In this document: one piece after another, positions 7,550-12,399 of the stretch
Numbering within the stretch: position 1 is the first letter of the stretch
Layout: each line of letters starts with the position of its first letter
Assembly (NCBI GenBank): GCA_937914895.1
Contig: CALGIL010000218.1
Location: 1-12,399 of the forward strand
DNA length: 12,399 nucleotides
Reading direction: 5' to 3'
DNA from: an uncultured Angelakisella sp.
GTDB taxonomy: Bacteria > Bacillota > Clostridia > Oscillospirales > Ruminococcaceae
The notes under the pieces: model-generated
Seen by the model: only the letters and a program-made list of their open reading frames with translations
Database searches by the model: none
Told to the model about the DNA's origin: nothing
Program-made: the position numbers and the translations under genes

Positions 7550-8041
7550 ATGACACTGGTACTAATCTTTGCGGGACTGGAGCTGACCTTTGGTATTTAC
7601 GCGGTGGCCAGCAAAAGCATTCTGCGCTCGGCCATCGGCCTTGCCCTTGCCAGCGCGATGCTGTCCACGGTGTTTTACGCCTTGGGGGCGCAGCTTGCCT
7701 CGGTGTTCGAGCTGTCGGTCTGCTCGGGCCTTGTGACGGTCATCTTCATCTCCGGCGTCAGCCTTTCCCACTCGCCCAAGCTGGACCTGCAGGGCGAGTA
7801 CCGCGACCGGGAGCGCAACCGCTATCTGCCTGCCCTTTTAATCGGCGGCGGCGCGGTGATGCTGGCGCTGGGATTTTTGCTGGGCGGCGGCGGGCTGGAA
7901 TTTGCCGCCGACTCCGCCCAGTCCGCCCAGGAGGTCCTGTGGGGCTCCCGCCAGGCGGAGGTGTGGGGACAGATCGCCGCCATTCTCTGCGGAGGCGTGG
8001 CGGTGACGGTGCTGTTCCGCGAGGAAAGGAGGGACCGCTGA
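7550..8041 (+). CDS. NuoJ-like small membrane subunit (MbhD/MrpB-related)
   Basis: A 163-residue membrane protein with about four to five hydrophobic stretches. NuoJ-type subunits sit between the hydrogenase/quinone module and the antiporter subunits and help transmit conformational coupling. The segment FELSVCSGLVTVIFISGVSLS at about 53-73 (read as FELSVCSG then LVTVIFISGVSLS) lines up with NuoJ helix 3, whose usual pattern is F-E-x-L-V-Y-V-G-A. The conserved tyrosine of NuoJ is a cysteine here (Cys58), closer to the MrpB/MbhD branch. A polar loop with many charges (about 79-89) follows. The SD AGGGGGG lies 8 bases before the ATG. The stop overlaps the next start by one base. Position directly before a NuoK-like gene reproduces the J-K order of nuo operons. 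Alternative naming as MrpB-like or hydrogenase subunit E cannot be excluded. Confidence 0.75.
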   Translation: MTLVLIFAGLELTFGIYAVASKSILRSAIGLALASAMLSTVFYALGAQLASVFELSVCSGLVTVIFISGVSLSHSPKLDLQGEYRDRERNRYLPALLIGGGAVMLALGFLLGGGGLEFAADSAQSAQEVLWGSRQAEVWGQIAAILCGGVAVTVLFREERRDR

Positions 8042-8349
8042 TGCTAAGCGTAGGATATATGCTGCTGACGGTGGGCGTGCTGATGGTGCTGGCCGGCTGC
8101 TGGTGCATGATACGGACGCTTCATATGCTGAAGATCACCATCGGCATCGAGGTGGCGATGAAGGGCGTGACGCTGTTTTTGGTGCTTGCGGGCAGGGTGT
8201 CCGGCCAGTTGGCCCTGTCCCAGACTTTTATTTTGACCATCATCGTCATAGAGGTGGTGGTGGCCGTGGTGGGCACCGGCATGGCGGTGGGCCTGTTCCG
8301 CAAGTACGGAAGCATGAGTGTGCGCAATTTGAGCAGACTGAAAGGGTGA
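8041..8349 (+). CDS. NuoK/MrpC/MbhG-like membrane subunit
   Basis: A 102-residue protein with three predicted transmembrane helices, the size and layout of NuoK, MrpC and MbhG. In complex I this subunit bridges the antiporter subunits to the E-channel. The two membrane-embedded glutamates of NuoK have plausible counterparts: Glu37 in TIGIEVAMKGVTLFLVLAG and Glu71 in IIVIEVVVAVVGTGMAVGL. The start ATG at 8041 overlaps the previous TGA by one base and has AGGAGGG 7 bases upstream. A much longer in-frame extension exists upstream but lies within the NuoJ-like gene in another frame and is not used. The short C-terminus (SMSVRNLSRLKG) is basic and probably cytoplasmic. Family assignment is firm on size, Glu positions and neighbours. 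Confidence 0.85.
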   Translation: MLSVGYMLLTVGVLMVLAGCWCMIRTLHMLKITIGIEVAMKGVTLFLVLAGRVSGQLALSQTFILTIIVIEVVVAVVGTGMAVGLFRKYGSMSVRNLSRLKG

Positions 8350-8356
8350 GGAAACC

Positions 8357-8674
8357 ATGTTGATTGCATACGCGACGCCGCTGATTTTTACGGGTATCCT
8401 GCTGCTGCTTGCGGCGGCAATGAAGTATCTGGGCAGGTATGCCGTCCACGGCAAAACCTCCCGCGAGGCGCTGGACCCCTATGCCTGCGGGCAAAGGGAC
8501 TTTGAAAACTACGTCAATCCCGACTACACCCAATTTTTCCGCTACGCCTTTGTGTTTTCGGTGATGCACGTGCTGGCCCTGGTGGTGACCACCGCGCCGC
8601 GGGATGCGGTGCTGCTGCCGCTGATTTACGTCGCGGCGGGGGTGCTTACCCTGACCATGATCTTTCGCAAGTGA
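8357..8674 (+). CDS. NuoA/ND3-like membrane subunit
   Basis: A 105-residue protein with helices at about 4-24, 62-80 and 83-102, the three-helix layout of NuoA. The loop between helices 1 and 2 contains DPYACGQRDFENYVNPDYTQF, residues 40-60 (here DPYACGQRDF, then ENYVNPDYTQF), matching the NuoA pattern YECG...FxxxF, with Cys44 in the position of the NuoA loop cysteine. In complex I this loop lies near the quinone cavity next to NuoH and NuoD. The acidic FDxE pair of NuoA helix 2 is not present; the aligned stretch reads MHVLALV. GAGG lies 5 bases before the ATG. The next gene is NuoB-like, reproducing the A-B order of nuo operons. NuoA homologues are not part of the classical Hyc, Hyf, Ech or Coo sets, which makes this gene notable. 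Identity is likely but based on a short protein. Confidence 0.75.
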   Translation: MLIAYATPLIFTGILLLLAAAMKYLGRYAVHGKTSREALDPYACGQRDFENYVNPDYTQFFRYAFVFSVMHVLALVVTTAPRDAVLLPLIYVAAGVLTLTMIFRK

Positions 8675-8677
8675 GGG
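8673..8677 (+). promoter_or_regulatory. Shine-Dalgarno of hydrogenase small subunit
   Basis: GAGGG, 7 bases before the ATG at 8685 and overlapping the stop of the NuoA-like gene. Confidence 0.5.
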
Positions 8678-8684
8678 TTTTCTG

Positions 8685-9209
8685 ATGAAGCTGATTGAAA
8701 AAGCGGTGGAGTGGGGGACCCGAAGATCCCCCTGGATTATCCACTTTAACGCCGGGGCCTGCAACGGCTGCGACATCGAGGTGGTGGATGCCATGACGCC
8801 GCGCTTTGATTTGGAGCGCGCCGGCATCATCAAGCAGGGCAGCCCGCGCCACGCGGACGTGCTGGTGTGCACCGGCGCGGTGTCGCTGCAGATTCGGGAC
8901 CGCCTGGTGCAGATTTACGAGCAGATGCCGGACCCGAAGTTTGTGGTGGCCGTGGGGGCCTGCGCCTGCTCCGGCGGCATTTTTAAAGACTGCTACTGTG
9001 TGGAGGGCGGCATCGACGCGGTCATCCCGGTGGACGTCTATGTCCCTGGCTGCGCGGTGCGGCCCGAGGCGCTGATTGCGGCCATTACGCAGCTTTTGGA
9101 AAAGCTGGAGGATAAAGAGGAGCGCGGCAGGCTGCTGGCGGCCCAGAAGGTAAAAAAGGAGGCGCTGGCGGCAGTGCGGGAGAATGGAGGCGCAGAATAT
9201 GGAGAATGA
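8685..9209 (+). CDS. Group 4 [NiFe] hydrogenase small subunit (NuoB/HycG/EchC/MbhJ-like)
   Basis: A 174-residue small subunit carrying the proximal [4Fe-4S] cluster that passes electrons to the NiFe site. The four expected cysteine ligands are Cys26 and Cys29 in GACNGCDIEVVD, Cys93 in VGACACSGGIF and Cys123 in VPGCAVRPEALI. The CxxC motif at the first pair is typical of hydrogenases of this group, whereas complex I NuoB has adjacent cysteines. There is no Tat signal and no extra cluster domain, so the protein is cytoplasmic, facing the large subunit, as expected for group 4 enzymes. The charged C-terminal 30 residues (rich in Glu and Lys) look like a flexible tail or coiled stretch. GAGGG is 7 bases upstream of the ATG. 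It overlaps the large-subunit gene by 11 bases. Confidence 0.93.
   Translation: MKLIEKAVEWGTRRSPWIIHFNAGACNGCDIEVVDAMTPRFDLERAGIIKQGSPRHADVLVCTGAVSLQIRDRLVQIYEQMPDPKFVVAVGACACSGGIFKDCYCVEGGIDAVIPVDVYVPGCAVRPEALIAAITQLLEKLEDKEERGRLLAAQKVKKEALAAVRENGGAEYGE
9186..9190 (+). promoter_or_regulatory. Shine-Dalgarno that decides the large-subunit start
   Basis: GGAGG, 8 bases before the ATG at 9199. The earlier in-frame ATG at 9184 overlaps this element and so is unlikely to be used. Confidence 0.6.
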
Positions 9210-10926
9210 ACTGGCAGGGGCGCTGACAGAACGCTTTCCGGAGCTGTCGGACCGGGTGCGTGTGGAGCGGCCCGGGCGCGTGACGGTGGACTGGCTTACC
9301 CAGGAGGAATTTTTACCTGTCATACGCTTTTTGCACGACGGGCTGGGCCTGACCCGGGGCCATAATGTCATCGGCACCGACGAAAAGGAGGACCTGGGCT
9401 TTGTCTACCTGATCTCCGGGCCCCAGCGCGTCATTGCGGCCCTGCACACGCGCGTGCCCAAGTCCGACCCGCGCATACGGTCCATGACGGACCTGTACCC
9501 CATGTTCCTCCTGTTCGAGCGGGAGCTGGTGGACCTGTTTGGCGCCGTTGTCGAGGGACTGCCCCAGGGGCGGCGCTATCCGCTGCCGGACAAGTGGCCC
9601 CGGGACCAGTGGCCCCTGCGCAAGGAGTGGGACCCCGCGGGGGTGAAGGAAGCCATGGCCCGCCAGCCCGCAGACCTCCAGGACCCGGCGCACCGCCTGA
9701 GCGAGGAGGAGGAGAAGGAGCCCAGCAACCTGGTGACGGTCCCTATCGGCCCGCAGCACCCGTCCCTGGATGAGCCGGGCAGCTTTGCCATTACCCTGGA
9801 GGGCGAGCGCGTGCGCGGCGCGGAGATCGAGATCGGCTATAACCACCGCGGACTTGAAAAGGCGTGCGAGAGCCGCACCTATGTGCAGGACCTCTACATC
9901 ATTGAGCGGGTGTGCGGTATCTGCTCCCTCGCGCACACCACGGCGTACTGCATGGCCGTCGAGCAGCTTGCCGGCGTCGAAGTGCCCATACGCGCCCAGT
10001 ACATCCGGTTGATTGCGGCCGAAATGGAACGGCTTCACAGTCATCTGCTGTGGCTGGGCGTCGCCGCCCACGAAATCGGCTTTGACACGCTATTTATGCT
10101 CACATGGCGCGATCGCGAGAGCGTGCTGGACGTCATGGCGGTGCTGGGCGGCAACCGCATCAACTACGGCGTCAACTGCCTGGGCGGCGTGCGGCGGGAT
10201 ATTGACGCCGAGCTGGAGCAGGAAATTCTGCGCGTCATGGACTTTTTGGAAACCGAGGTCCAAAACTTTATGCACGTGGCCGACACCGAGGCCACGCTGA
10301 AGGCGCGGCTGGTGGGTGTGGGGCCCCTGTCCCGGGAGGACTGCCTGCACTACGGCGCCACGGGCCCGGTGGCCCGGGCGGCGGGCGTGTCGGAGGACGT
10401 GCGCGTCGTCGAGCCCTACGGGGCGTACCGCGAAATTGCGGTAAACGACATCACGGACGACCACGCGGACGTCTACGGCCGCACCGTGGTGCGGATGAAG
10501 GAGATGCTGGAATCCATCCGCCTGATCCGCGAGGCGCTGAAAAGGCTGCCCGAGGGGCCGCTGACGGTGCGTGTGCCCCGGCGCATTCCCGCCGGCGAGG
10601 CCATTGTCCGTGTTGAGGCGCCCCGGGGTGAAAACATACACTTTGTGCGCTCTGACGGAAGCGACACGCCGGACCGCGTCCGCGTGCGCGCGCCAACCGA
10701 ATGCAACTGGCACGGCATGCAGCATATGCTACAGGGCGGATATCTTTCGGATGTGCCCATCACCATTGCGGCCATCGACCCCTGCTACTCCTGCACGGAC
10801 CGCGCCATCACCCTGCGGGGCCGGGACGGCAAGCCCCTGGAGGTCATGGACTGGGGCACGCTGCGCCAGCACGGCATCCAGTGGTACGCCCGGCGCGGCA
10901 TCGATATTTCGAAGGTGGTACTATGA
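9199..10926 (+). CDS. [NiFe] hydrogenase large subunit, NuoC-NuoD fusion (HycE/HyfG type)
   Basis: A 575-residue catalytic subunit that reduces protons or oxidises H2. Residues 1 to about 160 form a NuoC (30-kDa) domain with the signature FERELVDLFGAVVEGLPQGRR. Residues from about 175 form the NuoD-like hydrogenase domain, starting VTVPIGPQHPSLDEPGSF. Both NiFe ligand pairs are present: Cys239 and Cys242 in ERVCGICSLAH, and Cys529 and Cys532 in DPCYSCTDR. This separates it from complex I NuoD, which lacks them. A 40-residue tail follows Arg535 (AITLRGRDG onward), matching HycE, which is cleaved by HycI after the same arginine once nickel is inserted. A HycI-type gene starts at 12205. The ATG at 9199 is chosen over 9184 by SD spacing. 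It overlaps the small-subunit gene by 11 bases and the NuoH-like gene by 4 bases. Fusion of C and D is as in Hyc and Hyf enzymes; Ech and Mbh have separate genes. Confidence 0.95.
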   Translation: MENELAGALTERFPELSDRVRVERPGRVTVDWLTQEEFLPVIRFLHDGLGLTRGHNVIGTDEKEDLGFVYLISGPQRVIAALHTRVPKSDPRIRSMTDLYPMFLLFERELVDLFGAVVEGLPQGRRYPLPDKWPRDQWPLRKEWDPAGVKEAMARQPADLQDPAHRLSEEEEKEPSNLVTVPIGPQHPSLDEPGSFAITLEGERVRGAEIEIGYNHRGLEKACESRTYVQDLYIIERVCGICSLAHTTAYCMAVEQLAGVEVPIRAQYIRLIAAEMERLHSHLLWLGVAAHEIGFDTLFMLTWRDRESVLDVMAVLGGNRINYGVNCLGGVRRDIDAELEQEILRVMDFLETEVQNFMHVADTEATLKARLVGVGPLSREDCLHYGATGPVARAAGVSEDVRVVEPYGAYREIAVNDITDDHADVYGRTVVRMKEMLESIRLIREALKRLPEGPLTVRVPRRIPAGEAIVRVEAPRGENIHFVRSDGSDTPDRVRVRAPTECNWHGMQHMLQGGYLSDVPITIAAIDPCYSCTDRAITLRGRDGKPLEVMDWGTLRQHGIQWYARRGIDISKVVL

Positions 10927-11855
10927 CAAAACTGCTGCAAATCCTGCTCTTTCCGGGGCTTCTGTTTCTGCTGGCCTACGCGACGACCATGGAGTTTATC
11001 GACCGAAAGCTCTATGCGCGCCTGCAAAGCCGCCAGGGTCCGCCGTGGTACCAGCCCATAGCCGACTTTTTTAAGCTGATTGGCAAAAAGACGCTGATCC
11101 CGGCCGAGGCCAACCAGCGCATGTTCCGCGCAATCCCGCTGTTTTCGCTGACGGCGGTGGCCACGGCGTTTTTGTACATTCCCGTATGGGGGCGCCAGGC
11201 GGTGGTGTCCTTTGAGGGGGACATGGTTGTGGTGCTCTACCTGCTGGCGCTTCCGGCACTTTCCAGCTTTTTGGCCGGCTGGTACTCGCGCAGCCTGTAC
11301 GCCACCGTGGGTGCCACCCGCGTGCTGACGCAGATGTTCTCCTACGAGGTGCCGCTGTTTCTTTCGGTGCTGGCCCCGACACTGCTAAGCGGAACATGGT
11401 CGCTGTCGGGCAACATGGCCTTTTTCTCCCGGCACCCGCTGCTGGTGCTTTTAAATCTGCCGGCCATGGTTTCGATGCTTATTTCCGTCCAGTGCAAGCT
11501 GGAGCGCACGCCCTTTGACGCGCCGGAGGCGGAGACGGAGATCGTCTCCGGCCCCCTGGTGGAGTACGGCGGCCGCTACCTGGCGTTTTTCCACGTGGCA
11601 AAGGACTGCGAGGTCACGGTGCTGCTGTCCATGTTTGCCGCGCTGTTCCTGCCCTTTTCCATGGGCACCCCGTGGGTGGATTTCCTGCTGTATCTCCTCA
11701 AAACCGGGCTTTTGCTGTCCCTGACCTGTCTGGTCCGGGCGGTGACGGCGCGGCTGCGCATCAACCAGATCGTTTCGTTCTGCTGGCGCTATCTGCTGCC
11801 GCCGGCGCTGCTGCAGGTGGTGCTGAATTTAATGGTTCGGGGGTGGATTTTGTGA
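10923..11855 (+). CDS. NuoH-like membrane anchor subunit (HycD/HyfC/EchB/MbhM family)
   Basis: A 310-residue membrane subunit with about eight hydrophobic segments. NuoH-type proteins anchor the hydrogenase core to the membrane and form the entry of the ion path toward the antiporter subunits. Characteristic stretches are RKLYARLQSRQGPPWYQPI at 28-46 with DFFKLIGKK after it, YEVPLFLSVLAPTLL at 141-155, ERTPFDAPEAETEIVSGP at 194-211 followed by VEYGG, and RLRINQIVSFCWRYLLP near the end. The acidic loop E-x-x-PFD-x-PEAE-x-E is the family hallmark. The ATG overlaps the large-subunit stop (ATGA). The next gene starts at or just after the stop. Length matches HycD and HyfC (about 307-315 residues). 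Identity is firm. Confidence 0.93.
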   Translation: MTKLLQILLFPGLLFLLAYATTMEFIDRKLYARLQSRQGPPWYQPIADFFKLIGKKTLIPAEANQRMFRAIPLFSLTAVATAFLYIPVWGRQAVVSFEGDMVVVLYLLALPALSSFLAGWYSRSLYATVGATRVLTQMFSYEVPLFLSVLAPTLLSGTWSLSGNMAFFSRHPLLVLLNLPAMVSMLISVQCKLERTPFDAPEAETEIVSGPLVEYGGRYLAFFHVAKDCEVTVLLSMFAALFLPFSMGTPWVDFLLYLLKTGLLLSLTCLVRAVTARLRINQIVSFCWRYLLPPALLQVVLNLMVRGWIL

Positions 11856-11869
11856 AGCGACGCGAGGAT

Positions 11870-12208
11870 ATGACACGGATGGTCTTTAAAAGCCTGTTCA
11901 GAAAGCCGTCCACCATCCAGTATATGGGCGGCAAGCTGTCCCTGGACAACCGCGTGCGGGGGCTGCTTAGGTACGACCCGGCCACCTGCATCGACTGCAA
12001 GCTGTGCATGCGGGACTGCCCCACCGGCGCCATACGTATTGTCAACAACGGGACCAAGACCGAACGGGACATGCACGCGTACCTGGACACCGGCCTTTGC
12101 ATCTTTTGCGGGCAGTGTGCGGATTCGTGTTCCAAAAACAGCCTCTCCTGCACATCAAAGGCAGATTTGTCACAGCTAAAGCATGACGATCTGACCATCG
12201 AGCTGTGA
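11870..12208 (+). CDS. NuoI-like 2x[4Fe-4S] electron-transfer subunit (HycF/HyfH/EchF/MbhN type)
   Basis: A ferredoxin-like subunit of 112 residues from ATG 11870. It relays electrons from an outside donor, probably ferredoxin, to the NuoB-like small subunit. Two cluster motifs are present: Cys40, 43, 46 and 50 in CIDCKLCMRDCP, and Cys77, 80, 83 and 87 in CIFCGQCADSCSKNSL. The second motif ends CSKN rather than the usual CP. The N-terminus FKSLFRKPSTIQY is the membrane-facing segment typical of EchF and MbhN. The start is uncertain: GTG 11852 overlaps the NuoH-like stop (GTGA) with GGTGGA 4 bases upstream; ATG 11879 also fits the family N-terminus. The downstream protease gene also begins with a GTGA overlap. 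Shorter than HycF (about 180 residues) because it lacks the C-terminal cysteine region. Confidence 0.88.
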   Translation: MTRMVFKSLFRKPSTIQYMGGKLSLDNRVRGLLRYDPATCIDCKLCMRDCPTGAIRIVNNGTKTERDMHAYLDTGLCIFCGQCADSCSKNSLSCTSKADLSQLKHDDLTIEL

Positions 12209-12378
12209 CTGCACCGCTGCGCGCGCTGGCGCCCCTGCTGGTCCAAAGCCGCCGCGTCGCCATTCTCGCGGTGGGGTCGCGGCTTAACGGCGACGATTAC
12301 GCCGGCATGGCGGCCGGAGAGCTCCTGAAGCCCATGGAGAACGGACAGAGTCTTCTCATCGCCCAGGAACGTACTTAG
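12205..12378 (+). pseudogene. hycI: HycI-type hydrogenase maturation protease (M52), truncated by in-frame stop
   Basis: A GTG at 12205 overlaps the preceding stop (GTGA) and opens a frame of 57 residues ending at TAG 12376. Residues 17-42 (RRVAILAVGSRLNGDDYAG, then MAAGELL) match the N-terminus of HycI/HybD-family peptidases, whose pattern is v-x-x-l-x-VG-N-x-x-x-GDD-x-aG. Asp31 of GDD is the expected first metal-contact residue. These enzymes are about 150 residues and remove the large-subunit C-terminal tail after nickel insertion. The later metal ligands (equivalent to HycI Asp62 and His90) are absent because the frame stops. The stop falls about where the family shows a G-T/S-APEN motif (here LLIAQERT then TAG). 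The sequence from there is A+T-rich, unlike everything upstream. It may be a real disruption by inserted DNA or an artefact at a contig end; if the latter, the gene is intact in the organism. Confidence 0.65.
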
Positions 12379-12399
12379 AGTTGATTTACAAATCTAGGT
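12376..12399. other. A+T-rich terminal stretch of unlike composition
   Basis: The last 24 bases contain only 7 G or C, against the strongly G+C-rich DNA of the rest of the window. They hold the stop codon of the truncated protease frame and a small inverted pair (GATTT, AC, AAATC). This could be the edge of a mobile element or other inserted DNA, or poor sequence at the end of an assembly. Too short to identify. Confidence 0.4.

Noticed and set aside
2847..8349. Stand-alone Mrp Na+/H+ antiporter operon
   Set aside because: The genes run directly into a hydrogenase core, there are no MrpE, F or G-like genes, and NuoA- and NuoJ-like genes are present instead.
9199..10926. Reading the fused protein as complex I NuoCD
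   Set aside because: The RVCGIC and DPCYSC ligand pairs are intact, and NuoE, F and G genes are absent; NuoD of complex I lacks these cysteines.
12376..12399. Inverted pair GATTT-AC-AAATC as a terminator or IS end
   Set aside because: Five-base arms with a two-base loop and no U-tract are too weak for a terminator, and there is too little sequence to recognise any IS terminus.
1..12399. CRISPR arrays, tRNA or rRNA genes, riboswitches
   Set aside because: No direct-repeat array, cloverleaf-like or rRNA-like sequence was seen, and coding genes fill the window with no gap over about 20 bases.

Overview
This window is one long, tightly packed plus-strand gene cluster for a membrane-bound, complex I-related group 4 [NiFe] hydrogenase and its active-site maturation factors. 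Every clear gene lies on the plus strand. Neighbouring genes overlap or are separated by gaps of under 20 bases, and most start codons are preceded by strong GGAGG-type Shine-Dalgarno (SD) sequences. No internal promoter or terminator is visible, so the window looks like the interior of a polycistronic unit that begins upstream. The DNA is visibly G+C-rich. Together with the strong SD sequences, the coupled starts and a TTG start, this suggests an anaerobic high-G+C Firmicute, perhaps a Clostridia/Oscillospiraceae-like gut or environmental lineage. That taxonomic guess is weak; no marker gene is present.

Region 1 (2-2834) holds maturation genes: the 3' end of hypF, then hypC, hypD and hypE. 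HypF and HypE make the cyanide ligand, and HypC and HypD assemble the Fe(CN)2CO unit of the NiFe site. The nickel-insertion genes hypA and hypB are not in the window.

Region 2 (2847-8674) encodes the membrane arm: three different antiporter-like (NuoL/M/N-type) proteins, then NuoJ-like, NuoK-like and NuoA-like small membrane proteins. The 603-residue antiporter protein carries a NuoL-like C-terminal tail consistent with a lateral helix.

Region 3 (8685-12208) encodes the hydrogenase core. It has a NuoB-like small subunit with one [4Fe-4S] site, a fused NuoC-NuoD-like large subunit that keeps both CxxC pairs for the NiFe site and a C-terminal processing tail, a NuoH-like membrane anchor, and a NuoI-like 2x[4Fe-4S] protein.

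Region 4 (12205-12399) starts a HycI-type maturation protease gene. It is cut by an in-frame stop after 57 codons, where the DNA abruptly becomes A+T-rich. This may be an insertion junction or a contig-end artefact.

Taken together, the structural genes supply a homologue of every complex I core subunit except the NADH-oxidising NuoEFG module, but with an intact NiFe active site. The likely reaction is proton reduction by reduced ferredoxin, or the reverse, coupled to ion translocation. No formate dehydrogenase, CO dehydrogenase or HycB-type electron-transfer gene is visible here. The most interesting points are the complete complex I-like complement including a NuoA homologue without the usual acidic pair, the TTG start that gives HypC its essential Cys2, and the disrupted protease at the window end.
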